From Phoenicibacter sp963592435 (GTDB lineage: Bacteria > Actinomycetota > Coriobacteriia > Coriobacteriales > Eggerthellaceae): DNA of 22,337 nt. Position numbers and translations under genes: made by a program. Below the pieces are notes generated by a model. It was not told the DNA's origin. It was given only the letters and a program-made list of their open reading frames with translations, and searched no databases. The stretch spans positions 1-22,337 of the forward strand of contig CAVAWT010000027.1 of the NCBI GenBank assembly GCA_963592435.1, written 5' to 3'. Each line of letters starts with the position of its first letter. The first letter of the stretch is position 1. Positions 1 to 7,906 of the stretch are shown here, in pieces.

Positions 1-28
1 AAAATTTTAAGAAACTCCCAAAGAAAAT

Positions 29-130
29 AGGACGCAGTCCCCTAACAAGGGGTCAGACCCCATGGTTTCCCCAGCGCACTCAGGGTCTGACCCCCAGAAA
101 AACTACAGCACACAGGGTCTGACCCCTTGG
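29..130. repeat. REP-like palindrome cluster at the 3' end of the radical SAM gene
   Basis: Four short palindromes lie within about 100 bases: AGGAC-GCA-GTCCC at 29-42, GGGGTC-A-GACCCC at 49-61, and two same-direction copies of GGGTCTGACCCC at 83-94 and 115-126. The last two sit in a longer direct repeat beginning CAGCGCAC or CAGCACAC (72-94 and 106-126). Such spaced palindromes resemble REP sequences mobilised by Y1/RAYT transposases in many bacteria. No such transposase is encoded in this window, so the link is inference. The block is inside the reading frame of the radical SAM gene. Confidence 0.7.
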
Positions 131-1010
131 AAATTATGAAATCAGGGATGAAAGACTCTTCGCATGTTTTGCCTTGTTGCCAAAAATAATTATCAATCCC
201 CAAGGAGTCGGCATAGTCAAGAACCTCTTCGTAGATCTCATCGCTAACAATTTCTGCAAGCTCTGGAAATCGTGAGAGTTGCGCCTTTGCAAATTCATCA
301 CCTTGCTCTGCCAATGTCTTCAAAACTGGAGTATATTGGTTCATGATTGAAAGCGTGACTCGATCACCAAAAGTGTCATTCACATGCTTGATAACGCGCT
401 TTGAATCGTCCTCGTGCCCTGGCAGGATGAGGTGACGCACGATCACCTCTTTGCCAGCATCCACCATCGCAAAAATTGCGTCAGTCGCAATTTGTGAATA
501 GGAAGGCGCTCTCGAGAGCGACGTTGCAAGTTCGTCTGAGTGGTATTTAAAATCTGCAAGGTAGATGTCAACAACTTCATTTAACAACTGAATTGTTTCA
601 GCTTTCTCATAGCTCGAAGTGTTCCAAACAATCGGGATTTTCAAAAGATGTCTGACACCTTTGCATGCCTCAACAATTTTGTCAGCATAATGCGTTCCAG
701 TGACGAAATTGATGTTTTTAGCGCCTCGATCTTGCAAATCTACCATCATTTGCTGAAGATCCTCGACAGAAACAGTCTCGCCTTTGCAACCGCGAGAAAT
801 GAAATGGTTTTGACAATAGACACACTTCATTGGGCAGTGCGAGAAAAAAATTGTGCCACTCCCACTGTCACCAGAAATCGGAGGCTCCTCCCAGAAATGA
901 AGGTCAGCAAGAGCGACTTTCATTTCTGAACTTGCACCGCATGCGCCGAGTTCTCCCGCTTCTCTGTCAACACAACAGTTTCGTGGGCACAGTTTACAAA
1001 CCTTCGTCAT
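42..1010 (-). CDS. PflX-like radical SAM protein (COG1313 type)
   Basis: A 322-residue radical S-adenosylmethionine protein. The cluster-binding motif C59-P-M-K-C63-V-Y-C66 (CX3CX2C) should hold the [4Fe-4S] cluster that cleaves SAM. An N-terminal group C5, C8, C12 and C24 (CKLCPRNC...GACG) is typical of the PflX/COG1313 branch, which resembles pyruvate-formate-lyase activating enzyme but whose substrate is not firmly known. An AAGG ribosome site precedes the ATG, and the 69-residue gene upstream ends only 5 bases away, so the two are probably co-transcribed. The last natural residues are probably around FIPDF. The tail of about 30 residues after that is translated from three REP-like palindromes, so the original stop seems to have been lost and replaced by TAG at 42-44. 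Family assignment is firm; the function is not. Confidence 0.85.
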   Translation of the reverse strand: MTKVCKLCPRNCCVDREAGELGACGASSEMKVALADLHFWEEPPISGDSGSGTIFFSHCPMKCVYCQNHFISRGCKGETVSVEDLQQMMVDLQDRGAKNINFVTGTHYADKIVEACKGVRHLLKIPIVWNTSSYEKAETIQLLNEVVDIYLADFKYHSDELATSLSRAPSYSQIATDAIFAMVDAGKEVIVRHLILPGHEDDSKRVIKHVNDTFGDRVTLSIMNQYTPVLKTLAEQGDEFAKAQLSRFPELAEIVSDEIYEEVLDYADSLGIDNYFWQQGKTCEESFIPDFIISKGSDPVCCSFSGGQTLSALGKPWGLTPC

Positions 1011-1015
1011 ATTCC

Positions 1016-1225
1016 TTAACTTCTTGAGGTACCGCCACTATGTCTGGCACAATCCTTAATTGCATCAAAAAGAAAGTCGGACTTTAAGTGTGCACCTTTA
1101 CATATAAAAAACGGACTCGTTGCGACAAACCGGCTGTCGCAATATGCGCATTCGACCTCGACGTCTTCAATGTTCGTGAACTCACACGGAATCGCCTTGG
1201 ATGTTTCTGAGAGCTTGCAAACCAT
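1016..1225 (-). CDS. Small Cys-rich protein, unrecognised
   Basis: A 69-residue reading frame between the glycosyltransferase and the radical SAM gene, 15 bases after one and 5 bases before the other, so it fits a three-gene operon. It has cysteines at 3, 14, 26, 29, 42 and 59; C26-A-Y-C29 and C42 could form part of a zinc or iron-sulfur site. No clear Shine-Dalgarno precedes the ATG, which lowers confidence, but the tight spacing and clustered cysteines favour a real gene. I do not recognise a family. Confidence 0.5.
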   Translation of the reverse strand: MVCKLSETSKAIPCEFTNIEDVEVECAYCDSRFVATSPFFICKGAHLKSDFLFDAIKDCARHSGGTSRS

Positions 1226-1240
1226 TTTTGCAAATTGAAA

Positions 1241-2242
1241 TTATTTATCGATTGGATGAATTTGAGAATAGGGCTTCCAGCTCGCATCTTTTCTGATTTT
1301 TTTTCCTTCTTTCATGCCCTTCATAATGTGAGGCATCCCAGTCTTTACTTCACTTGAAACAAAGAGGCGAATGACTTCTTTGCAAAAAGTTAAAAAGGTG
1401 CCGAACTGGAAGATGACAGGGTTATAATCTCCGTTGATTTTGAGATAGTGAGCCATGTGACCACGGTTTCTCATTATGTGAAATCTGCTTAGGTTGCTCG
1501 TGCTGTTGAGCTTTCTGACTGACCCGAGTTTGACATTTTTTAGCTGCCTTGTTCTGCGCATCAAAAACTCATTCAGGACAGCCATACGCGTCACTTTTGA
1601 AGCGAGATAGCCATAAACTGTGTCGTCCCAATAGATGAAAAAACGAGAGTCTGGAAGCCCGATCCGCTCAACAACTCCTCTGTTCATGAAGCTTCCTTCA
1701 AAACACATCGTGTTCATGTCGCGCAACGTCTCGCCATCTGAAAAACCGCTAGGTGCCACAGGGTTTGGAATGCCAAGCTTGTTCCAGAAATGATATTGCC
1801 AATAGAAAGGCTCGCCGTCCCAGTTAATTTTTCTGCATTGATAGACTGTTGTCGTCTCTTTAAAATTTTTGCCAGAATTGAGCTCATCTTGTGTTTTTTG
1901 CGCCCAAACACTCAACCTCTCAAGCGCGTTTTCTTCAACCGCGACATCGTCGTCCATCACCCAAAACCAATCGTGGCCTTGAGAATAGGCGACTTCTATT
2001 CCTTTAGAAAAACCACCTGCTCCGCCAGTGTTTTTAGTCATTCCGACATATTCATCAATATGAAACTCGTCGCAAAGTGTTTTCGTCTCAGGCGAATTTT
2101 CGTTATCGATGACATAAATCGCAGAAGGCTGAACTGTCATTTCTCTAATAGAGACGAACAGCTCTCGCAATAGCTCTCTGCGAGCATAAGTCGTTATGAC
2201 GATTGCTACGTCGACGATGTTTTTTTTAGCTTCTTGAGTCAT
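1241..2242 (-). CDS. Glycosyltransferase family 2 (GlfT2/rhamnosyltransferase-like)
   Basis: A 333-residue GT-A fold glycosyltransferase that probably transfers a sugar from a nucleotide donor during cell-wall or surface-polysaccharide assembly on the cytoplasmic face. The N-terminus has the VAIVITTYARRELL strand, then VIDNENS (about 44-50), NTGGAGGFSKG (71-81) and the metal-binding D97-D98-D99. Further on, the GSFMNRGVVERIGLPD and FFIYWDD segments match the acceptor and catalytic region of galactofuranosyl/rhamnosyl-transferase relatives. No membrane segment is evident. It lies downstream of the ftsZ terminator and so needs its own promoter. The exact sugar and acceptor cannot be read from sequence. 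Confidence 0.85.
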   Translation of the reverse strand: MTQEAKKNIVDVAIVITTYARRELLRELFVSIREMTVQPSAIYVIDNENSPETKTLCDEFHIDEYVGMTKNTGGAGGFSKGIEVAYSQGHDWFWVMDDDVAVEENALERLSVWAQKTQDELNSGKNFKETTTVYQCRKINWDGEPFYWQYHFWNKLGIPNPVAPSGFSDGETLRDMNTMCFEGSFMNRGVVERIGLPDSRFFIYWDDTVYGYLASKVTRMAVLNEFLMRRTRQLKNVKLGSVRKLNSTSNLSRFHIMRNRGHMAHYLKINGDYNPVIFQFGTFLTFCKEVIRLFVSSEVKTGMPHIMKGMKEGKKIRKDASWKPYSQIHPIDK

Positions 2243-2289
2243 TTTCTTAAGTTAACATTTTACAAAACTTAGGAGCCAATTTCTGCGTT

Positions 2290-2320
2290 ATAACAAAAGA
2301 AAAGCCCCTCGCTCGGGGCT
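2290..2320 (-). terminator. Rho-independent terminator after ftsZ
   Basis: Read on the minus strand: stem AGCCCC (2315-2320), six-base loop, stem GGGGCT (2303-2308), followed directly by a T-rich tract (TTTCTTTTGTT). It lies about 30 bases past the ftsZ stop codon and separates ftsZ from the glycosyltransferase operon. Confidence 0.85.
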
Positions 2321-2348
2321 CTCCATTTAATTTACATATTGTCACCAA

Positions 2349-3530
2349 CTAGCTCCTGCGACGCAAGAAGTCTGGGATGTAGTCGTCATTTAGTGATGAG
2401 CTCGAAACTGGCGCAGGCTTCTGCACCGATGTTGCCACAGGCGCTGTCGCATCGATTCTTGCAGTTTCACGAATTGGTGCTTTTGCTGGAGCGCTCACCT
2501 TCTCTGTTGGCTGAAACAATCCTGCAGTGCCCGACGTTGGCGTCGCACTAAAGCCGAAATCAGCTCTCGATTGCTTTGCTGAATTTTTAAAACCTGTTGC
2601 AATGACTGTGACCCTCACTTTGTCGCCAAGAGTCTCATCAACAATTTGACCGTATATTATGTTTGCGTTTTCGTCCGCACAAGCCTCGATCGTCTTCGCT
2701 GCGTCTGCAACTTCAGCAAGCGTCAGATCCATGCCACCAGCGATCGAGAACAAAACGCGAGTTGCTCCAGTGATTGAAGTCTCAAGCAAGTTGGAATTTG
2801 TTGCTGCAGTCGCTGCCTCGAGAGCACGGTTTTCACCTTCTGCAAATCCAATTCCCATCATCGCAGTTCCAGCGTCCTTCATGACTGTGCGGATGTCAGC
2901 GAAGTCGAGATTGATGAGACCAGGAATTGTTATCAAATCTGTCACACCCTGAATGCCCTGGCGAAGCGTGTCATCAGCCAAGCGGAAAGCATCGAGCATC
3001 GTCGTCTTTTTGTCAACGATCTCAAGAAGACGATCGTTTGGAATGACGATCATTGTGTCGACGCGCGACTGTAAAAGCTCAACGCCTTGGTCAGCTTGAT
3101 TTCTGCGAAGCCTCCCTTCAAATTGGAATGGCTTTGTGACAACACCAACTGTTAAAGCGCCAATTTCATCGCGTGCAATTTCAGCAACGATTGGAGCTGC
3201 ACCTGTTCCAGTGCCACCACCCTCGCCACATGTGACGAAAACCATGTCGGATTCTGCCAAAACTTCGCGGAGTTGATCTCTGCTTTCTTCAGCTGCTTGA
3301 CATCCAACTTCAGGGTTAGCTCCAGCACCCAAACCACGTGTTATTTCTTCTCCGATGTGAACTGTTTTGTCGGCATTGCTCATCATGAGAGCTTGATTGT
3401 CTGTGTTAACAGCAATGAATTCAACGCCTTGAATTCCTGCCTCTACCATGCGGTTTATCGCGTTAGTCCCACCGCCACCGACTCCAACAACCTTTATCTG
3501 AGCTGACTTGTCTTTCTTCGCATTCGCCAT
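2349..3530 (-). CDS. ftsZ: Cell division protein FtsZ
   Basis: A 393-residue tubulin-like GTPase that polymerises into the Z-ring at mid-cell. GGGGTNA at 18-24 and the tubulin signature GGGTGTGAAP at 104-113 form the nucleotide site; NPD/T7-loop residues and the polymerisation core follow to about residue 315. A variable linker rich in Thr, Ala and Pro leads to the conserved C-terminal peptide DDYIPDFLRRRS, the docking site for partners such as SepF or FtsA. Glu rather than Met before GGGTGTG is usual in Actinomycetota. GGAGG lies 4 bases before the ATG. A consensus promoter sits about 80 bases upstream inside the end of yggS, and a terminator follows. In typical actinobacteria ftsZ precedes pgeF and yggS; here it follows them. 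Confidence 0.98.
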   Translation of the reverse strand: MANAKKDKSAQIKVVGVGGGGTNAINRMVEAGIQGVEFIAVNTDNQALMMSNADKTVHIGEEITRGLGAGANPEVGCQAAEESRDQLREVLAESDMVFVTCGEGGGTGTGAAPIVAEIARDEIGALTVGVVTKPFQFEGRLRRNQADQGVELLQSRVDTMIVIPNDRLLEIVDKKTTMLDAFRLADDTLRQGIQGVTDLITIPGLINLDFADIRTVMKDAGTAMMGIGFAEGENRALEAATAATNSNLLETSITGATRVLFSIAGGMDLTLAEVADAAKTIEACADENANIIYGQIVDETLGDKVRVTVIATGFKNSAKQSRADFGFSATPTSGTAGLFQPTEKVSAPAKAPIRETARIDATAPVATSVQKPAPVSSSSLNDDYIPDFLRRRS

Positions 3531-3608
3531 TTTTCCTCCATATCAAAGTATGCAGTGCGTTTATCCTACATTTATTAAACAGCGGTGAATTAACCCGCAT
3601 TCAATTCT

Positions 3609-3638
3609 ATTATAGTGGACTTTATGCATTTTTGTCAA
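3609..3638 (-). promoter_or_regulatory. Consensus sigma-70-type promoter of ftsZ
   Basis: On the minus strand: TTGACA (3633-3638), an 18-base spacer, then TATAAT (3609-3614). Both hexamers match the consensus exactly. It overlaps the last codons of yggS and would start transcription near 3602, giving an ftsZ leader of about 70 bases. Confidence 0.85.
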
Positions 3639-4305
3639 AAATTGCTCTTCCTATTCTAACAAACGTTGAACCATGGGCAATCGCTTGCTGCCAATCATTG
3701 GTCATACCTGCGGAAAGTTCACAAAATTCATCACCTGCCAATTCTTTATTTTTCACCACAAGTTCGTGCGCTCTCTCAAAAACTTCATCAGGATTTGCCA
3801 AATTTGCATGGGCTTCGTCTTGAATTGGTGCCATTGTCATGAGTCCACAGACTTGCAAGTTCTTTAAATCTGAAAGAGACTTCAAAAATTCTGGAAGCTC
3901 TTCTTTTGACAAACCAGCTTTTGAATCTTCTCCAGACACATTGACTTCAACCAAAACCTTTTGAACTTTTCCAATTTCACGAGCAACTCGATCGATCTTT
4001 TCTGCGTGTTCAGGTTTCGTCAAAGAATGGATCATGCACGCGTGAGGCACAATGTTTTTTATTTGTCGAGATTGAATGTTTCCTATGAAATGCCAGTTAG
4101 ACTTTGGAAATGCTTGTGCTTTTCTGACTAGTTCCTCTGGGCGATTTTCTCCGAAGTCGGTTGCTCCTTGAGAAATTGCGTCTTCAACTTCTTCTAGACC
4201 AACCGTCTTTGAAACCGCCACAAGGGTCACTTCGTCAGAACCTCTGCCGCACTCATCAATTCTTGCGTCAACTTGAAATTTTATTTTTGAATAATTTGTT
4301 AACAT
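3622..4305 (-). CDS. yggS: YggS/PLPBP pyridoxal-phosphate homeostasis protein
   Basis: A 227-residue single-domain PLP-binding TIM-barrel protein. Lys33 in VAVSKT is the Schiff-base lysine. FGENR (about 52-56), WHFIGNIQ (about 71-78) and the C-terminal phosphate-binding stretch LSAGMTNDW...GSTFVRIG are all present. The family buffers PLP and influences amino-acid and keto-acid pools; it has no accepted catalytic reaction. The gene starts inside the end of pgeF (7-base overlap, ATGTTAA), with an AAGGAAGTG ribosome site in the pgeF coding sequence, so the two are translationally coupled. In other bacteria the gene is also found next to division genes. Confidence 0.95.
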   Translation of the reverse strand: MLTNYSKIKFQVDARIDECGRGSDEVTLVAVSKTVGLEEVEDAISQGATDFGENRPEELVRKAQAFPKSNWHFIGNIQSRQIKNIVPHACMIHSLTKPEHAEKIDRVAREIGKVQKVLVEVNVSGEDSKAGLSKEELPEFLKSLSDLKNLQVCGLMTMAPIQDEAHANLANPDEVFERAHELVVKNKELAGDEFCELSAGMTNDWQQAIAHGSTFVRIGRAIFDKNA

Positions 4306-5096
4306 TTTTTCACTTCCTTAAAGGCAAGAGCGCCATGTCGCCCACATTTTCCACCACTTGCGCGATAGGAAAAGAACATGTCGTCGTTGCATTTTGTGCA
4401 CATGTTCAAATCACAAAAGCGTTCTTTGTCAAGACCAGCCTCACAAAGCTGAATTTCGAGCGATTTTAACATTGAAACATTATTGTCTTTAATAACTTCA
4501 CCTCCGAATTCTTGTTTAAAAGTTTCTGCGACATCTTCCCCAACTTCAAAACAGCACTGTCTTAAATGTGGACCGACATAAGCGTTAATTAAAGTGGCTT
4601 CGCAATGATGCTTTTCGCACATCAACTTGAGCGCTTTAGCAGAAATTTTGTTGACAACACCTCGCCATCCAGCGTGAACAACAGCAAAGATTCCATTTTC
4701 AGCAACCAAAATGACAGGGCAACAATCAGCAAAAGAGAGAAGCGGTGCGACATTTTCTGCTCCACAAATAACTCCGTCTGCGTCAACATCTTCAGGCAAT
4801 TCTGAAGATGTTATCTCAACAATTTCATCACCATGAATCTGATGCGGAGAATAAATTTCGACAGCAACGTCACTTTCTACGAGTGACTCCAAGGCTATCT
4901 CTCTGTTCTTATTTACACTTTGTAAATTATCATCGACATGACACCCTACATTAAGAGTTAAAAACTCACCTTCGCTCACTCCCCCATTCCTTCCGAGAAA
5001 TGCAATGCGAACTCCTGTGGCTTCAAAAAGCTCAACGTCAGTGAAATAGTCTACGCCATCGATCGCGCAACGTGTCAGTTTAGGCAAATTCAACAT
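4299..5096 (-). CDS. pgeF: PgeF/YfiH (laccase-domain, multicopper-oxidase-like fold)
   Basis: A 265-residue member of the YfiH/LACC1 family. In other species these proteins act as purine nucleoside phosphorylase/adenosine deaminase or as an editing enzyme for misincorporated L-Ser in peptidoglycan precursors. The metal-site motifs are present in order: SPHQIHGDE, DADG, FADCCPV, VHAGWRG, and near the end SYRASGGKCGRHGAL. The gene begins 9 bases after the nhaC stop with no obvious Shine-Dalgarno and overlaps yggS, so it is in the nhaC-pgeF-yggS transcription unit. Proximity to ftsZ is consistent with a cell-wall role. Family certain, precise substrate inferred. Confidence 0.93.
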   Translation of the reverse strand: MLNLPKLTRCAIDGVDYFTDVELFEATGVRIAFLGRNGGVSEGEFLTLNVGCHVDDNLQSVNKNREIALESLVESDVAVEIYSPHQIHGDEIVEITSSELPEDVDADGVICGAENVAPLLSFADCCPVILVAENGIFAVVHAGWRGVVNKISAKALKLMCEKHHCEATLINAYVGPHLRQCCFEVGEDVAETFKQEFGGEVIKDNNVSMLKSLEIQLCEAGLDKERFCDLNMCTKCNDDMFFSYRASGGKCGRHGALAFKEVKKC

Positions 5097-5105
5097 GCAA
5101 CAATT

Positions 5106-6788
5106 TTACGCTTTAACTCTCCCCTTTTCGGTGAGTTTTTTAATTCCATGAGTTTTATTCAAAACGATGACTGCCAAAACAAGCACAACAACGCCGACAG
5201 CGAGCGCAATCCATGGATTTGCAGTGAAGCCTGCTATGGCGTAACAAATGATGCACGTCACCATGACTGTCGTTGCATAAGGAATCTGGGTTGCGACGTG
5301 GCGTAAGTGGTTGCACTGAGCGCCAGTGGAAGAAAGAATCGTTGTGTCAGAGATCGGCGAGATGTGGTCGCCATAGACTGCACCAGCAAGAGTTGCTCCA
5401 ACACCAACCAAGAAAAGCGGATCTTCAGGGGCATAGACTCCAACCACGATTGGAATGATGAGGGCGATTGTTCCCCAACTCGTTCCCATCGCAAAGCCGA
5501 TCGCAGCACTCACCAAGAAAAGGATCACTGGTAAAATGTCGAGACTTGAACCAGCATTATTTAAAACTGTCGCAACAAACTCACCAGTTCCCAGAAGATA
5601 TCTGCAGCATCCGCCCAAACTCCACGCAAGCACGAGAATCATTATTGCGCCGACCATCGAGCGAACGCCTTCTGAAACTCCTTGAATGAAGATGTCGAGA
5701 TTCATTAGTTTGCGAGGCAAAAACATGCAAGCTGCAACAATTAAAGCAACGAAGGCACCTATACAAAGACCAGTTGTCGGGCTTGTCCCAAGAGCTTCTG
5801 AAAATTCAACACCGCTGAAGAAATCGCCGACATAGAGCATTCCAACGATCGAAAAAACGACTAAAACGAGAATCGGCACAACCAGATCGAAGACGCGACC
5901 TTTCTCTGAAATCGGAATGCCTTTATAATCTTTTAGCTCCTCATCTGCACTCACCTCGACATCGTCGAGTTCAGCAACGAAAGTTGGCAGATCAGGGTTT
6001 TCTTTATCAAGCTCTTCAGCGCTGACTCCAATGCCACCACGAGATGATGCAGCCTCCAAAGCCGTGCCCTTACCAAGAATTTGAACTTCCTTCATTAGGC
6101 CTTGACTCAAAGCTTCGGCTTTCGCCATCGGACCGAACTCGAATTTTGAAATGCACATGAACAAAACGAAGAAAATTGTCAGAAGCGCATAGAAGTTGTA
6201 GGGGATGGAAGCAACAAACGAGTTAAAGCCGTCATCGCCGAGATAGCCTGCAACGGCAACTGCCCAGCTCGAAACTGGCGCGATGATGCAAATCGGAGCC
6301 GCCATCGAGTCGATTATCCAAGCGAGTTTCTCACGAGAAATTTTAAATTTGTCTGTGACAGGGCGCATGACAGCACCAACTGTGAGACAGTTGAAATAGT
6401 CATCGACAAAAATGAAGATGCCCAAAAGCGTTGTCATTACGAGTGCCATACGCGGACTTTTCACATGTTTTGCCACCCACTCAGCATAGGCACGCGAACC
6501 GCCTGCAACCGCAATTACGACAGTGAGCGACCCAAGCAAACACATAAAAAGAATCAACCCTCCATTTCCGCCAATTTGTTCTGCCATCATTTCTGGAACC
6601 ATGACGATTGAGTCGAGAAGCTGCTCAAATCCTGCGCCGTTTAGTGAAAATTGGTAAATCAACATTCCTGAAAAAACGCCGATCGTCAATGATGAATAGA
6701 CTTCCTTCGTTATGAGAGCAAGTCCAAGCGCCAAAATTGGAGGCAGAAGCGACCATGCGCCTGTTGAGATGAGTTCAAAACCTTCCAT
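5106..6788 (-). CDS. nhaC: NhaC-family Na+/H+ antiporter
   Basis: A 560-residue polytopic membrane protein with about 11-12 hydrophobic segments. The family core is clear: IFIFVDDYFNCLTVGAVMRP, then a stretch ending in IDSMAAPICIIAPVSSW, and in the second half GTSWGTIALIIPIVVG with GDHISPISDTTILSSTGA. A charged cytoplasmic loop of about 80 residues (about 225-300) separates the two halves. It should exchange Na+ (or an organic substrate) for protons or Na+ at the plasma membrane; some relatives move amino acids or malate/lactate instead. AAGGAA lies about 9 bases before the ATG. It is the first gene of the unit leading to pgeF and yggS. Confidence 0.92.
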   Translation of the reverse strand: MEGFELISTGAWSLLPPILALGLALITKEVYSSLTIGVFSGMLIYQFSLNGAGFEQLLDSIVMVPEMMAEQIGGNGGLILFMCLLGSLTVVIAVAGGSRAYAEWVAKHVKSPRMALVMTTLLGIFIFVDDYFNCLTVGAVMRPVTDKFKISREKLAWIIDSMAAPICIIAPVSSWAVAVAGYLGDDGFNSFVASIPYNFYALLTIFFVLFMCISKFEFGPMAKAEALSQGLMKEVQILGKGTALEAASSRGGIGVSAEELDKENPDLPTFVAELDDVEVSADEELKDYKGIPISEKGRVFDLVVPILVLVVFSIVGMLYVGDFFSGVEFSEALGTSPTTGLCIGAFVALIVAACMFLPRKLMNLDIFIQGVSEGVRSMVGAIMILVLAWSLGGCCRYLLGTGEFVATVLNNAGSSLDILPVILFLVSAAIGFAMGTSWGTIALIIPIVVGVYAPEDPLFLVGVGATLAGAVYGDHISPISDTTILSSTGAQCNHLRHVATQIPYATTVMVTCIICYAIAGFTANPWIALAVGVVVLVLAVIVLNKTHGIKKLTEKGRVKA

Positions 6789-6990
6789 TGTTGTTCCTTA
6801 TCCTCTGATTTTTTATTAAACGAGTTCATTTTATCATTCTTAAAGACACGAACCTTGGTTTCATCGGTCAATTTTCGCGTTTTTTTAAGTTTGATTAATA
6901 TATCATTAACAATTAATAAGAAGATGACACGCTTTTTAGAAAAGACATTCCTAATAGAAGTAAACGAGGAGACTCAAGGAAGGCACAAAC
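6789..6990. promoter_or_regulatory. AT-rich divergent promoter region between nhaC and nadK
   Basis: This 202-base region must start transcription in both directions. For nadK a weak candidate is TTGATT (6891-6896), a 17-base spacer and TAATAA (6914-6919). For nhaC only loose -10-like sequences are seen near 6830. No terminator or hairpin stands out. Confidence 0.3.
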
Positions 6991-7893
6991 ATGCAGATCC
7001 TTATCGCAACAAGCAATTCTAAACCAGGAGCACTTGACAAATCGGCATTGCTCATGTCCTATCTGACCTCTCAAGGCATCGAAGTCGAGACAATCAACGT
7101 TGACGAGCTCATTTGGGACGACCCGACATCAGTCAAGCGCGTCCCAAACTGCATCGAGGAGGACGCGTGCGACATGGTCATCACGCTTGGTGGCGACGGA
7201 ACAATTTTGAGAACTGCGCGAATTTTAAGAGGTAAACACATTCCGATTCTCGGGATCAATCTTGGTAATCTCGGATTTCTCGCAAACGATATCGAGGACA
7301 ACTTGATTGAGACAACGACGCGCGCGCTTGCAGGTGAAATGGTTAGAGAAGAGCGGACGAATTTGCAATGCGACATAATATGCAAAGGAGAGGAAGACTG
7401 GATCACAGGAGAGGGAGATAAAAAGCGTAAATCACTTTTTGCCTTAAATGAAGTTGCGCTGACGCGTGGCGGAGCTGGGGTTATGCTCGACATGATTGTC
7501 GACATTTCTGGCTCTGCGATTGGGCGTTTTAAAGGGGACGGAATGATTGTTGCTTCAGCAACAGGGTCTACTGCCTATTCCTTGGCGGCAGGCGGACCGA
7601 TCGTTTCTCCATCGTTTCATGGTCTCATCGTGCAACCCCTTGCAAGCCACACAATTTCTGCAAGAACAGTGCTAACAAACGAAAATGACATCGTTCAATT
7701 AAAGCTTGCGAGTGACCCTAAATCGCAAGTAAAAAGAGTCCCGAACGTCTATGTCGACGGCATGGAAGCAAACGTCGACGAAGAAATCGAGACTGTTTAT
7801 GTTAGGCGCGGGAAAGTTCCGACAATTTTGCTTTACTCAGAATCGAACACAACGATCCGTAAAGCCACCGAAACTTTCTTCAGAGGACTTTAA
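6991..7893 (+). CDS. nadK: NAD kinase
   Basis: A 300-residue ATP/polyphosphate-dependent NAD kinase that makes NADP+ from NAD+ in the cytosol. GGDGT at 67-71 with the following ILRTAR helix is the catalytic/phosphate motif, ALNEVAL carries the conserved Asn-Glu pair, and GRFKGDGMIVASATGSTAYSLAAGGPI is the family's NAD-binding block. AAGGAAGG lies about 8 bases before the ATG. It is convergent with pyrG, with only 13 bases between the stops and no clear terminator. Confidence 0.97.
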   Translation: MQILIATSNSKPGALDKSALLMSYLTSQGIEVETINVDELIWDDPTSVKRVPNCIEEDACDMVITLGGDGTILRTARILRGKHIPILGINLGNLGFLANDIEDNLIETTTRALAGEMVREERTNLQCDIICKGEEDWITGEGDKKRKSLFALNEVALTRGGAGVMLDMIVDISGSAIGRFKGDGMIVASATGSTAYSLAAGGPIVSPSFHGLIVQPLASHTISARTVLTNENDIVQLKLASDPKSQVKRVPNVYVDGMEANVDEEIETVYVRRGKVPTILLYSESNTTIRKATETFFRGL

Positions 7894-7906
7894 GCAAAAA
7901 AACTCT

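Noticed and set aside
29..130. CRISPR array
   Set aside because: The repeats are short palindromes with irregular spacing and orientation, only a few copies and no cas genes.
648..1027. Open frames on the plus strand opposite the radical SAM gene
   Set aside because: They lie antisense to a well-supported gene, lack ribosome sites and have no recognisable domains.
5258..5766. Several overlapping frames on both strands inside nhaC
   Set aside because: Shadow frames of a conserved transporter gene; composition does not resemble protein-coding sequence of the window.
7071..7505. 144-residue frame antisense to nadK
   Set aside because: It is Ser-rich shadow of the NAD kinase frame with no ribosome site.
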